Source of the DNA: Chlorokybus atmophyticus | Lineage: Eukaryota; Streptophyta; Chlorokybophyceae; Chlorokybales; Chlorokybaceae | Length of the DNA: 64,000 nucleotides | NCBI GenBank assembly: GCA_009103225.1 | Contig: RHPI01000797.1 | Span: 280,705 to 344,704, forward strand | Direction: 5' to 3' | Shown here: positions 10,401 to 22,463 of the stretch, one piece after another | Numbering within the stretch: position 1 is the stretch's first letter | How the letters are laid out: the number at the start of each line of letters is the position of its first letter | Translations under genes and position numbers: made by a program | Notes under the pieces: model-generated | Told to the model about the DNA's origin: nothing | The model's input: only the letters and a program-made list of their open reading frames with translations | Database searches by the model: none

Positions 10401-13044
10401 GGGATACTCATTGCTCTTTGTTTTATGCAGGTCACTCTGGCATGTGTTGCGAGTGGCCACACCAACTATGGATTGTTTAGACACGGTGCTCGCCCATCTC
10501 ACCCCACTCTTGCAGTATCAGAAAAGGAATAACCTGTCCAGTCAAGAACGGCGCACGCTTGCAGTGCTGAGAGAGCAGGTAAGAGTACTTACTCGTGCAC
10601 ACATAATTTGTGTATGGCAGCATGCCATTGACTGTAGCACCCCTCATACTCAACACTCGATGGTGAGGTCAACTTGTGCACCCCTGGCAGGTGGAACGCC
10701 TTGTTGCACATGCCTTTCATCACTACAAGTCTTTGAACGAAGAGGAGACATCGGGCCTGCTGGCGGATGGGCGAGTGCTTGCAAACAGGACGTCCCCCGC
10801 GCTGTTTCCGGCCGTGAAGCTGTTCTCGCTGCTGCACGAGTCTCTCGGCGACGAGGCTCAAATCAAGCTTGAAGGCCTGTTGCGCAGCGCGGTGCAGAAA
10901 AGGTGGCGCCGTCTCAGCGCCGAGTGCGATGAGCAGCAGGAAGAGAAGGACCTGAAAACAGCCCCGCTGGTACTCGCGTACAATCGCCACAGCAAGTTGT
11001 GCGCGCAGCTCGCGGTGGAGACCGAGCACGACTTACAGATACACGCCATGCACATACTCCCAAGCACTTTGGATCTTCCTCAGCTCGCCGCGGATATCTA
11101 CATGAAAGAGATCGGCGCGAAGCTGAGGGCTTTCATGACCCGCAACCCGCCATCAGCACCGGCTGCGCATGTGACGGAGCTTCTCAACGCCGTTGGAGAC
11201 TTGAACACCAAACTCCTTGCGTGGGGGATACGGGTGTCTGCGGACATTGAAGTCGAGAGCCTCTTTGGCAAGTACATTGAGAAATGGGTTCATGAAGCGC
11301 AGGACAGGTTGCTTGCATTTGTTGCAGCAAAGGCTGCAGAGCCCCATCCAAATGAAGTGATGGCCCCTACGGCCTTTGCTGAAGCTGTCTATGGTAAAAT
11401 AAATGAGACGCTGGTCAACCTGGAGCCCGTCATGGCAAGGTGGCCAGCGAATGCGCCCGTGCTTGAGTCTGCCATATGTGAGGTCGAGCGGCACGTTATT
11501 TGTGGGCTGGAGCGCATGTGCGGTGCGCACATACCGAAGCGCAAGGACCCCCACAAGTCCCCCACGATGCTTGCCACTGCCAAACACCTGGCCAAGAAGA
11601 CAAGAGAGCCAGTAATCTATTTAGTGCCACCCCCGGTAGGCCATGCTATGCTGACATATACTAAATGCATGCACGCACGCACGAGCACAAGCATGCATGC
11701 ACTTTGACGACTGTTTCTGGGTGTGCATGTGTGGTCGCCGAAAAGCTTAACATTTCGCTGTTTCACCAGCTCGCGGGCATGATGAATGCATTGAAGCGTC
11801 TGCTTGATGGTCTGCGGCCTAGCGTGGAGACTCGCTTGCGAGCGTGGGCGAGGGCAGCAGAACGGGCGGGGCTTGCCCAGTCGGACAGAGCCTGCGGCGA
11901 ACACCTTCTGGCAGTCACAGTTGAACTTAAGACCAAGTACAAGACTGCTGTGACAACCGTTGTCGACCGCCTGTCTGAAAATGTAAGCCCTGCTGTAGCA
12001 GTCATCATGCCAGCCCTGTTGTATGTTTTGACTGTTTGGATACACTATAAAACTACTGGGTACTGGGGTTCTAGCCGCGTGCTTGCACAATGTGTGCGTG
12101 TGTGTGTGCGTGCGTGTCTGTGTATCTGTGTGTCTGTGTCTGTGTATGTGCATACTACTGCGCGCACGCATATGTACCTGACCATTGTGATTTGCTTTCT
12201 CAGTTCCGTCAAGGTCGTCAGACATCTCTCAAACGCGTCCTCTCTGAGCGCGCATCCAACGGTACCAACTCGCCAGCTGAAATGCGCCAGCTGCTGCAGC
12301 CGCTCATTCGCCTGCTGGAGGAGGCGCTAGCATCCCTTGCAGAATTGCTCTCCGCGCGACTGTTTGCTACCATTGCCCGCGGGGTGTGGGACTACTTCGG
12401 GAGGGTGAGGCTTACTGATGTATTGAACTCATGCCCTTTTTGTACGATCACGACCTTCACGATCGTAGTCAGGCGCCCTGCCGACTGCACTAGGCTAGCG
12501 CTAGGCTAGTGCAGTCGGCAAGCCTCGTAATCAACAACAAAAGGTCAAACTCGGAGAGCCCCGGCACTCACGCCGGAATCTAATTCAACCCCCCCGCAAT
12601 ACATTTGTGTGGCAAGGGCTTGTGGCTGTGAGTGTGTGCATGCTGGTCCTTGTGGTTGGGACTGTGTGTTTTAGTCTCTCAATCTCAAATTTCATGTTCA
12701 GGAGGTGCTTCATTACTTGGAGGATGTGAAAGAAAACGTATCGTTTGTCAAGCGACAAACCGCTGCTGCAGCCATGGAGGTGCGGTGACCGAAACATTTT
12801 TTGCTGTCGACTGTTGTGTCTACATGATGGTGGTGGCATCTGGCATTGGCTTTGACATCAATCAAATACCTGATTGTTTTTGCAGTGTCTGGACAAGCGC
12901 ATCACTGAAGCCATTCAGCGGCGATTGGGCGACAAAGGTCTTGAGAGGGACTTTACTCCGCCGCGCAGCGTGGAGGAGGCGAAGAGGCTGATGGCGCTCG
13001 ACTCTGCGTGCAACTCTCCTCATGCATCATTCTCTCTGTACTGA
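7441..13044 (+). CDS. C2 plus Munc13-homology (MUN, DUF810-like) protein, 14 exons, 947 aa
   Basis: Exons: 7441-7455, 8400-8519, 8729-8841, 9091-9231, 9324-9465, 9546-9709, 9802-9913, 10007-10299, 10431-10578, 10691-11635, 11770-11982, 12204-12404, 12702-12779 and 12886-13044. Phases agree throughout and give 947 residues. The first 80 residues are low-complexity. A plant DUF810-like stretch follows (MVAYDAALRLCLYAKAK, AFGLQEYLLQP). A divergent C2 domain spans roughly 168-310 (KCKLRVQIRKAKGF, ELHIHVQDS, GSIRISLETLD, QWFDVLDEKHQPAGKLQISL). The rest is helical, like the MUN tethering domain (VERLVAHAFHHYKSLNEEE, KYIEKWVHEAQDRLLAF, VLHYLEDVKENVSFVKRQT). Relatives include plant PATROL1-type proteins that act in vesicle delivery to the plasma membrane. 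The intron after 9913 begins GC and is 93 nt with no stop in frame. The first two short exons are the least certain. Confidence 0.8.
12479..12520. repeat. Perfect-armed hairpin inside an intron of the MUN/C2 gene
   Basis: Arms TGCCGACTGCACTAG and CTAGTGCAGTCGGCA (15 bp) flank a short GCTAGCGCTAGG centre. A second, smaller inverted repeat (TACGATC...GATCGTA) lies just upstream at about 12443-12467. Both sit in the intron 12405-12701. Confidence 0.85.
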
Positions 13045-13567
13045 GACTCAGCAAACTTGTTTTTTCCCCGCTGTGTAGAGACTCTAGATTCATGCACGTA
13101 TCTGGCACATAGTTCGCGTAGGCGTTGTATGGGTAGCTGCTGTTGTACACAGCCGTTTGTAAAGAAGTCTGTTGAACTTCCACTAGCTGAAGCTAGTCAA
13201 ATCAGATTGGACAGGTAGTCTTTTGAAGCAAAACCCACTGTTGATAATACTTAAAAATACCACTTCATGGTTCAATATGGCTGCTTCAGGTGTATACAGC
13301 CGATTGGCATGCCGCATTGCAATGTAGCGGTCTCTACTTGACTCTCAAGCACGGTTGCTGTCATAGATTGTTACAGTTGGCTGGAAGGTAAGGTTGCAAT
13401 GTGTCTGCATGTTGACGACCTCTGTTGACAACATATGTGTGGGTATAGATTCACTGTAGCCAAAGAGGAGAAGTTGCAATGCATGGGAACAACAAAAGAC
13501 ACGCTGTGCTCCGGATGGTCACCAGGACAGCGTTGAGTACTAGCTGATGTATACTCAACTCATCAAG
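13045..13567. other. Convergent 3' region between MUN/C2 gene and ALG3
   Basis: No exon-like sequence is seen. It should hold the 3' ends of the plus-strand MUN/C2 gene and the minus-strand ALG3 gene. Confidence 0.5.
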
Positions 13568-15371
13568 CTATTCCCTCCGCTTATTGTATACCCGCTGTCT
13601 AGTATCCGTCTCCATTATCGGCGCGGGTGCGAAAGCCAGCCCCACCACAACACCCGCGTGCAGCGCCAGCAGCAGCGCGGACGACGAGGGCGTGGACGGG
13701 AACACGTTCCAGCAGTACTCGACACCCAACATCACGCCGACCTTGCCCCACGAGGGGAGTGCATCAACCTTCCATAGCAGAAAAGGAAGCGTGTGGAAGT
13801 ACCACGCGTAGAACTGGTAGTGCAGCGTGCGCGCAAAGACAATACCGATGAAGTTGCCCTCGAAGACGACGGCGGTGATGAAAGCGGGGCTGAGTGACTT
13901 TTGCCGTGTTGGATGAAGGAGGCTAGTGCGTATTGTCCTAAGAAGCCCGCCCTCACTCCTGTCATAACAAATTGGTAACGAGGAGCGAACTGGGACCTTG
14001 CGCATGGGATGCAACACGTTAACTTCATGCACATCAACTTGTGTTAGACATGTGACTGTGTGCAAAAGTTACAGTAAGCGGATGCTACCGCTGTGAACAT
14101 ACCAACATGCAACCTTACTCGTGTGCGCACAAACTGTTGCATACAGGCACCGATACACACATGTTCAAACGCGCACAAACTTGCAGAAACACTTCAGTCA
14201 AACAGCACAGGTTGTATCTTACATGGCTTAACAGATCCCACACAACACTCCACTCACCTCGTCCATCTCACGTGCGCGAACATCGCGAGGCACCCCAGGT
14301 GTCCCGCGAGCAGCCCCGCGGCGGTCGTCTTCGACAGGAACGCCTCCTCGGGCAGGAACTTGAGGTTGACGGACCAGCGGTGGACGAACACGCGACCGAA
14401 CTCGAACGCGCGGGAGAGGTAGGAGAGGGGGTGGGAGGAGAGGAAGGGGAGGGCGACGAGGACCTGGTGTGTGTGTGTGTGTGTGTGCATGCGCATGTGT
14501 GCAGGTGCTGATGCAAGTGCTGTGTATTATGTGTATGTTCTTGAGTGCGTGTGCTTGTGCATATGCGTGCGGGCGCTTTCACACACGCATGCTATAGTGC
14601 ATGCGCGCAAAGCATGTTGCATACACACCCCTACGCATGTCAATGCTATCAGTCAGTGTCAAGACCGCACCTGCACAACGCCTGCTGCACCTATGGCCAC
14701 CACAGCCCCAACCACCCCGCTGCCGAGCACCAGCACGAGCAGCAGCGACGGCGCGAAGAGCAGCGCATTCATCTTGACGGACACGCCCAGGCTGAAGATC
14801 ACGAGTGCCAGCACGGGTCTGATGATGCTATTGTTGGACTGTTGTTTTGAGGGAGGTGATGATATCATCAACACCAGGATGGATAGGTACACGAAGGCCA
14901 TCCCCACGCCGTCGTTGAATAGACGGAGGATGAAGATTGAGTGAAGGCGCTTGGAGAGGCACAGCAGAGCTAACGCCCAGGGAGGCACCTATTGGAAAAT
15001 GTGTGTGTGCGCGTGTGCACACATCACACACCACACACATATGCGTGGTTGATCGAGTGGTGAAGAGAGCATGAGTGCATACCGCTTTGCAGCGGATGTA
15101 TATCATGAATACGGTCGCCAACTCAAAGATATACAGCGCGCTGAACAGAACCTGCGAGTAAGCGGGGGAGGCAGGCGGATCACTGTAAACTGAACATGCA
15201 CTTGTAAAAGGGGGAGATATTGGCGCAGACGCGTTATTCATGTTCGTGACTGCATCTGCACGTGTGCGTGCATGCGTGTGGACGTGATCCTGCGTGTGCG
15301 CACGATCACGGTGCGGGTGTGGTTGAGTAAGCAAGTGCATGCGCTGGTGCACGCGTGCCTGTGTGTGCAAT

Positions 15372-15405
<34 letters not shown>

Positions 15406-16175
15406 ATGCATGCATGCATGCGCAAGTGTGCCCCTGCCTGTGCGGATGCATGTGTGCGCGCGTACAAGTGCGTAAGTGTACGACACTGCAACATGATAAT
15501 ACTCACTTGGGCAGGGAACACTTGTCCTCCGGTGACATCCCTCAGCCACGCGTAGATATGCACGAAGCCCGCGGGGTACACGATCGGTCCCGTGCCCCCG
15601 CGGATCTTCGCGTAGTCGCGCTCGCCTTTGCTGTACTGCGCCACCTGGCCTTTCAACAACACACAAACAAGTTCACAAGTGGACTTCATGGGAATATAGT
15701 ACCCGTCCGTCATCGAGTAACACAACATCTGGTAGTCGGTTTGTACCTGTGACATGTATGCTTCCCAATCAATCTCCGTGTCTGCGCGAGAAACCACAAG
15801 ATAAACAACTTGACGTGAGCTTCGCAAAACCACAAAGCGTGATCTCTGCTGCTATAGCTGTGAGATCAAACGAAGCAACGGAAGCAGCTTAGCATCTGTG
15901 CTGTACGTGTACGCTGTGTGGGACGGACAGGCACTGACTCCAACCAACGTGCAGTCCCAGCAAGCACACAACCCCCTCCATACTGCCTCACATGGTACTC
16001 TCCACACGATCAGGCAGCACATCACCGCCTCCGCCACGCACAGCGCCGCCGCCACGGCAGCCCCTGCAGCCGCGTCCCCGGGGTCGCACAGACGCCTCCA
16101 TGCGCCACGCAGCAGGGACTCCCTTCTGCCGCCGCCGCCGCCGCCGCCGCTGCCGCCGCCCAGGCGCCGGGCCAT
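13568..16175 (-). CDS. ALG3: ALG3-type dolichyl-P-Man alpha-1,3-mannosyltransferase, 7 exons, 423 aa
   Basis: ALG3 transfers mannose from dolichyl-phosphate-mannose to Man5GlcNAc2-PP-dolichol on the ER lumenal side, the first lumenal step of N-glycan precursor assembly. Exons 16175-15992, 15781-15747, 15644-15507, 15151-15083, 14988-14671, 14463-14258 and 13889-13568 join in phase to 423 residues, close to the family length. Family motifs in order: YTEIDWEAYMSQ with the conserved acidic pair after the first membrane segment, GTGPIVYPAGFVHIY, HSIFILRLFNDGV, GVSVKMNALLFAPSLL, YLSRAFEFGRVFVHRWSVN with FLPEE, then GNFIGIVFARTLHYQFYAW and YFHTLPFLLW. Many hydrophobic segments fit a multi-pass ER protein. 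The N-terminus has a Gly run. A 249-bp stretch across exon 5 and its upstream intron recurs exactly at 21021-21269. Confidence 0.95.
15255..15480. repeat. Alternating purine-pyrimidine (TG/GC) tract in ALG3 intron
   Basis: Long runs of TGTG, GCGC and GCATGCAT alternate purines and pyrimidines through most of this intron. Such DNA can adopt Z-form. Shorter tracts occur at about 14467-14486 and 15000-15040. Confidence 0.8.
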
Positions 16176-17060
16176 GGCGGGCAACTGTACGCGAAAGAGA
16201 AAGCCGAAGCTCTGAAGCTTTACTCAGTTGTGTATTGTCACGAAATTGGTTAGAGCGGTATCCTGCGCGCTTGCTACCACACCATTACTCCCTCGCATTG
16301 CCTCACGCCACCTCGCGCACCAGCATGCAGCATGCCCACCCCCCCAATGCGTGAGTTCAGTTTCCTACGTTGTACACACAATTGCACAATGGGGTTCCAG
16401 CACAGCGCCAGTCGCTCGCTACCCTGTCAGTGACGCCACACGCTCGCATCACAACCCCGTCACAGGTGCACGCATTCGCTCCGCCCCACCCAACGCCCGT
16501 ATAGCCGCCACAACCATGCAGATGTGTGTGCACATGCGCGCGTGCGCACGGGATGCTCAGTATTCCAAGCTGTGGACCTGATGTTCGGCGTCGTGTGCGG
16601 TTATGTTATGCAAGGAGCAGCGCATGCGCACTCTGTCATTCCATGGCCATGCGCCATATGTGCGCACACACGCGTGTGCGTGCGCGCGCGCGTGCCCGTG
16701 TGTGACCTTTGCACGGGCTCAAGGAAGCACTCAACAAGCACTCGCGTACGAGAGAACATGCGCGCAACGCACGTGTATCTGACCGTTTGCACCAGCCGCG
16801 CAGCAGCAAGCAAGCAAACCCACCCTCACAACTTCTCGCCACATGCAGCGCGCAAGCAGGCACACATACAAGCAGGCACACGCACACACTGCTCCCTAGC
16901 AAAGGAAAACAACAAACGTCCACCATCGAGAGCAATTCGAACACCTCAGCTCAAGAAACCAAACCAACAACAGAACAATGCTGTCCAATTCCCACAGACA
17001 GCACGGTCTCCTCTTTTCCTGTCTGTCCTAAACAATACGCACTCTCCTCCCCACCCACCA
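16176..17060. other. ALG3 upstream / TMEM41B-like 3' flank
   Basis: The interval separates two tandem minus-strand genes. It is rich in CA, GC and C runs, including an alternating tract at about 16630-16705. No exon is recognised on either strand. Confidence 0.5.
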
Positions 17061-20000
17061 CTACGGCGCTTTGCTCTTTGTTGGTGCGCTTCTCCTCCAC
17101 GTGCTTGCGAAACGTGGCGCGAGTGCTGCTGCGCCGATGAGGAAGAGCGACGCGACGGTGCGCACGTCGTACAGCTCGCGCAACGACTGCAACTCGCCGA
17201 GAGACGTGCCGGCCTGGGGGGGGGGGGNNNNNNNNNNNNNNNNNNNNNNNNNNNNNNNNNNNNNNNNNNNNNNNNNNNNNNNNNNNNNNNNNNNNNNNNN
17301 NNNNNNNNNNNNNNNNNNNNNNNNNNNNNNNNNNNNNNNNNNNNNNNNNNNNNNNNNNNNNNNNNNNNNNNNNNNNNNNNNNNNNNNNNNNNNNNNNNNN
17401 NNNNNNNNNNNNNNNNNNNNNNNNNNNNNNNNNNNNNNNNNNNNNNNNNNNNNNNNNNNNNNNNNNNNNNNNNNNNNNNNNNNNNNNNNNNNNNNNNNNN
17501 NNNNNNNNNNNNNNNNNNNNNNNNNNNNNNNNNNNNNNNNNNNNNNNNNNNNNNNNNNNNNNNNNNNNNNNNNNNNGGGGGGGGGGGGGGGGGGGGAGTT
17601 GAACACAACCAACATGTTACACTCATCATTGAGTGAGTGGACACTGCGACCGTGGAGCAAGGGAGGCGTGGAGTGATGTAAGGAGTGGACCGTGTGCGTG
17701 TGCGAACATGGTGGACATGCATGCTGACGTATCGGGGTGCGCATGGTGTGCGCGTGTGTGCGTGTACGTGTACGCGTACATGTGCAAACATGTGGACATG
17801 CACGCCTACGTGCCTGCGTGCGTGCGTGCGTGCGTCAGCAACTAAGCGGCTGGCATGGAAAGGTATGAACGCGTACAGACAGACACGCATGCACGCACGC
17901 CGGCTCATGTGCGTGTGTGCGTGCACACCCTACAACGAATGACCACAATGACAGACGGCTGAAGTGAAGATGCTGCGCTATCGACGTAGCGCAACCACTA
18001 TCAGGATCCCAACAACAACCCAGTCCACTCCTCCTCACCTTGCACGCCAGGAACGCCCCCGGCACGAGTCCAACTAGCGTCCCCGTCAGGAAGTGTCTGT
18101 AAGGTACGCCCACGATGGGCGACGCGACGTTGATGAAGGTGTTGGGCAGGAGGGGGGTGACGCGGAGGAAGAGCATGTAGGAGAACAGGGAGGAGTGGTG
18201 GCGGGAGACCTGGAGGGAGGAAGGGAGATATGTGCATGTGTGCTTCAATGTGTGCAAGTGTAAGTTGCCTGGGTACGCAGGTATATGCGCATGCGGGCAC
18301 GCGCGAGCACACGTATGCGCATGGAGACACGACCACGCGTGTGCACGCACACGCACGCGCACACGCACGCGCGTGCATATGCACTATCACACACGCACGC
18401 CCGCGCACACCCACCCACCCATGCACGCACGTCTGCGTCCCATGCACCCACCCACAGGCACACAGACAACAGCAATGCACGCACCCATTCAAGCTCACCA
18501 ACGCATCAGTGTATATTTACTACCACATCATCCGGTTGTGCGAACCAGTCCACAACACACACACACACACACACACCTCTTCGCTGAAGGTGGCGAGCCT
18601 GTTCGGCCACAGCCAGAAGGCGAGGGGCCTCCCGATGACGCGCGACATGGCGTAGCAGGCGGACGCGCCGCACGTGGCAGTCAACACCACGATCACAACG
18701 CCCTTCAACACGCCGAACAGGGCGCCTGGGAGTGAAGGGGTTGATGTGCGTGTGCGTGCGCGTTCGCGCGTGCATATGTTTAGGCGTGCAATTGTGCGCG
18801 TGTGCAGTTGGATCACACGCGCACGCACTGTGGGCACGTGCGTGCGTACGTATGCGCGTGCGTGCACACATGCGCGTGTGCAAGTCCGTGCGCGTGTTAG
18901 TTGTTGTGTACCGGCGAGGATGCTGAGGAAGATTGTGCCGGGGATTGCGAGGCATTGCATGAGCACGTACACGGAGAAGAAGCCCGCAATCACCTGCGAG
19001 GAGCGAAACACACACTCCGATTCAAGCACATACACACACAGCACGGTAACACTACTACTAAAATGCACCCGGGAGACGCCAACCACTCAATCATCTTGTG
19101 CACATTAGCGTGTACAGGCATGTGTAGCTTGCAGTACCCCCCCTCCACACAAAACTATGGCACAGTAAAACAGCAGGCGTGTTGTGTACACACACAGTAC
19201 ACCCTTTGCACCATCATTGCGTTGTGTTGGGTATCAGTGAGCGAGTGCAAGGCTAGTAGCGGTACAGGTACAAGCACACGCACACAAGCAACTCGCACAA
19301 CTCCTCCATCGCACAAAAGAACAACTTGCGCACCGACTCTTTACACCCACAACACCTTTTCGAGCACGACACACCACCCGCAACAATCGGCGACACACAT
19401 GGACACAGCAGCAAGACTTGACACCCCAAAGACAACAACAACAACAACAACAACGACAACGACAACAACACACCCACCTTCCCCTCGTACTCCCTGCAGT
19501 AGCCGTGCACGTACTCCCTGAGCTCCCTCAGCTCAACCAGGTCGCGCGGGACGGCGAGGCGGGAGCGGTCGAGGCCGGGGAGGGAGCGGGAGAGGAGGAA
19601 GAGGGAGGAGGAGGCGCCGAGCATCAGGAGGACTGCGGGTGGGTGGGTGAGAGAGCGTGTGCGTGTGCGCGTGCGTGCACCATGCGCATGCGCTTGCACG
19701 TGTGTGTATGCATGTGATCGCTGTTTGTACTTGTTCCAACCTAGCCTACTGCTGTTGGGCCTCCACTTTGGCAACTGTTACTGCTGTGTAAGTGAAGTCA
19801 TATGCTACGGTACACACGTGCAACTGTCATCGTCACGCACAGCCTTCTCACAACCTCTCCCCCATGCAATGGGCGCCGCGACTCGCCGTGACATGTGTAT
19901 GAAACATTATGCTTTGCAAAATGACTGCTGCATCAGCGAGTATCATCGGTTCGCATAGAGGCACTGAAATAACTAGATCATTGGTCATGTCATTCCTTAT

Positions 20001-20206
20001 GCTTCTGGTTTTATGCTAGTTTAGCTGAATGTTGGTCACTCGACACATTGGCATAATCGTAGTTTTGAGACAACTTGGGACATAATCTCACGTATGCCGC
20101 TGCGGGTTTGTATTGTGTGCATATACATACCTGCAAAGATGGCTGCATGGTAGCCGCTGCGCGCAAGCGACTTGCTATTGTTGCTCCCAGACACACCTTC
20201 CGCCAT
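17061..20206 (-). CDS. TMEM41B/VTT-domain membrane protein, 6 exons, 261 aa
   Basis: VTT (DedA-like) proteins of the TMEM41B type are ER phospholipid scramblases involved in autophagosome and lipid-droplet biology. Exons 20206-20131, 19632-19478, 18993-18912, 18725-18577, 18209-18039 and 17213-17061 join in phase to 261 residues. The first membrane helix (AVLLMLGASSSLFLLSRSLPG) is followed by REYVHGYCREYEGK. The domain core is GFFSVYVLMQCLAIPGTIFL, SILAGALFGV, CGASACYAMSRVIGRP, then SYMLFLRVTPLLPNTFINVA with the FxxRxxPxxP signature, and VPYRHFLTGTLVGLVPGAF. The last exon (AGTSLGELQS, VASLFLIGAAALAP) lies across a 349-base N gap, with its acceptor at the edge of a poly-G/C run. The complete frame suggests the gap is purely intronic. 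It could also be called a TMEM41A/TMEM64 relative, but the TMEM41B match is best. Confidence 0.9.
17228..17576. other. Assembly gap (349 N) flanked by G homopolymers
   Basis: The gap has G runs on both sides (about 12 G before and 20 G after). It lies in the last intron of the TMEM41B-like gene. The flanks suggest a poly-G stretch that could not be sequenced through. Confidence 0.95.
18240..18420. repeat. Alternating GC/AC-rich intronic tract (TMEM41B-like gene)
   Basis: Nearly continuous CACGCG/TGTGCG alternation follows exon 5 of the gene (in + orientation). A second similar tract is at 18735-18900 in the next intron. Confidence 0.75.
19436..19471. repeat. (CAA)n microsatellite
   Basis: About a dozen CAA units, with a few CGA interruptions, lie in an intron right beside the donor of exon 2 of the TMEM41B-like gene. 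Confidence 0.85.
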
Positions 20207-20599
20207 GATGATATACTGGACGATGACAATGGACCAAAACTATCAAAGGAGATCCGAACAACAACTCAGACTTGCGTCCTGTGCTCTCCTCTCCCCTATC
20301 TATGCATCTTTTCACTCTCTCTAACTGACAGCCGCTGGAGTTGGTGGCGAGATAGATTGCTCCCACCAATTGAAAGACCGAACTGAAATCGTCTAACAAT
20401 CAGCAGTGGGACCACCGCTACACTCTACAGTACCAGAACACCAACCAAATGAGATGAGCCCTGCTGCTGGAAGCGAACTGAGGTGGTGAGAGAGAGAAAA
20501 CAGCAACACAACGGGCGTTTTGCAAGCCGCAAGCCGCTTGCTGCTTGCTGCTTTTGTTGAGCAGCCAAGCCAAGCCCACTGACTCCCTCACTGACTGAC

Positions 20600-21270
20600 G
20601 CTTCACCTCCGTCTATGTGTATTCAATGTACATGCGCCTCGAGAGCAGCAAAACCACCCACCCAAACAACACCCCCCAACCGCTCTCTCTCTCGCTCTCT
20701 CATGCAAGCGCGGCACCAAGCAAATCACTGGGAAAATGGAATCACGCGCTTTGGAAGCGGAATATGCATGTGTGTGGGTTGGGTAACCCAAGTTGGGTCC
20801 CCTTCAACTTGGGTCGCGGGTACCGTTACGCGTTGAGGGACCCGCGGCGGCCCAGGACGAGGCCACGTCCGCTCTGCTGGCGGCGGCGGCGGCGGCGGCG
20901 AAGGTGGGGGTGGTGTGTTGGCGTTGCTGGGAGGGGAGAGTAGGGTGATGGTGGTGGTTTGAAGGATCATCAGACGGTAATGGTGCGGTGTGGCGTACTT
21001 TGGTATGTGGGGGAGGGGGGCTATTGTTGGACTGTTGTTTTGAGGGAGGTGATGATATCATCAACACCAGGATGGATAGGTACACGAAGGCCATCCCCAC
21101 GCCGTCGTTGAATAGACGGAGGATGAAGATTGAGTGAAGGCGCTTGGAGAGGCACAGCAGAGCTAACGCCCAGGGAGGCACCTATTGGAAAATGTGTGTG
21201 TGCGCGTGTGCACACATCACACACCACACACATATGCGTGGTTGATCGAGTGGTGAAGAGAGCATGAGTN
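20600..21270. other. Suspect assembly junction with an exact 249-bp ALG3 copy ending at a single N
   Basis: Bases 21021-21269 are identical to 14828-15076 (part of ALG3 exon 5 plus adjacent intron) and stop at an isolated N at 21270. The sequence before it (20770-21020) is GGC/GGT-rich without a recognised gene. The open frame crossing the junction is truncated ALG3 joined to unrelated low-complexity sequence, so it is not a second gene. A scaffolding or gap-filling error is the simplest reading; a very recent duplication is the alternative. Confidence 0.8.
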
Positions 21271-22463
21271 TGCGGATGTTGTCCAGGAGACTCCGCACAA
21301 CTCAACAACACGTACCGCATCTCTCAAATATGTGAGTCTGTTAGCAAGAGTGCAAGGCGATACAAGTTTGTATTCGCACACTCCGAGCAACGTGGGTATG
21401 CCTACCAGCTGTGTTCAGACCGCGATGCACGCGCTCTGCTCGTGTAGCAAATGCAAAGGAAGCTCTCGGGTACGCTAAATGCGCACGAAATGTAAATTGT
21501 CACATAAGAACGTGCTCGACAACACATGCACAATGCGTATTGCATCAGAACATGATGACATGTGAAGGTGGTTGTTGTTTTCAAGATGGCCTGACACTTG
21601 CGGCGCGATCGGCAAAGGTAGGATATGGTGCGTGTTGCAGCACTGGCAGAACACACACCATGCAAGAGGCAGGGAGGGTCTGAATCCAATGCCATAACTT
21701 GAGGCCGGTTGAGATAAGCCTACCTTAAGAAGGTGTTGTACATACGCATTGCAAGTTTCCTCTATCTAACCTTGTACACATGTGTATCAGTGCAATCTTA
21801 CATCTGTCGGCAGTCCCTCACCTGACTTCATGTGTTTCCGTGAACCGGCTCTGTGTACAATGGGACACAATGCATATGTGCCTCGCTGTTGCTGTGCACA
21901 CGGAGAATCCTTTGCTTTTGCAGTCTGGCAATCTGGAGATCAGGTCTGTTGTTGACGTTGACGTTGACGTTGACGCGCTGGCACCCATATGTTTTGTTGA
22001 TTCTTTGCCTTGCTTGGTGGTCGGTGTGGCACATTGCATATCGCAGTCTGTAGTCTGTTTATGTGCATGCACGTGCACATGTGCGTGTGCGTGTGCGTGT
22101 GCGTGTGCGTGTGCAGTTACGCGCGCATGTAGAACTTTATGTGGTCATTGTGTATTGTCGCTGTGCAGCAACAAGCTCATCTCTACGTCACTATCTTGAC
22201 CGGCAGATTATGTTCATAAAGGCGCCCCAACAGCAGACTACAGTACCCCAAGCAAAGCGAACAGACCTTGACTGCATGATGCTGTGGATGGATATGTACC
22301 CGATCCGACGCAACAGCAGCCCTTCACTGCGTACTGCATGCAAGCGCACGCAGTCATACCACGCTGTGTGATGTATAGTAATCTTCACCATACCTGTACA
22401 TATACACGCCAACATGATATAAGACCACCACTCTCCTATACAGACATCACCAATAAGTGTGTG
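21271..22463. other. 3' flank of BBS1, no gene recognised
   Basis: No supported exon is seen. It contains a short GTTGAC minisatellite (about 21952-21976) and a (GTGTGC)n run at about 22080-22114. Confidence 0.5.

Noticed and set aside
11617-12225. Open frames with His/Thr/Arg or Cys/Val repeats
   Set aside because: They translate TG/CA microsatellites in introns; the same artefact recurs at 14-19 kb, 22-26 kb, 28-29 kb and 46-47 kb.
20804-21320. Second ALG3-like gene on the minus strand
   Set aside because: It is an exact copy of only part of ALG3 exon 5 plus intron, fused to low-complexity sequence and ending at an N, so it is better read as an assembly artefact.
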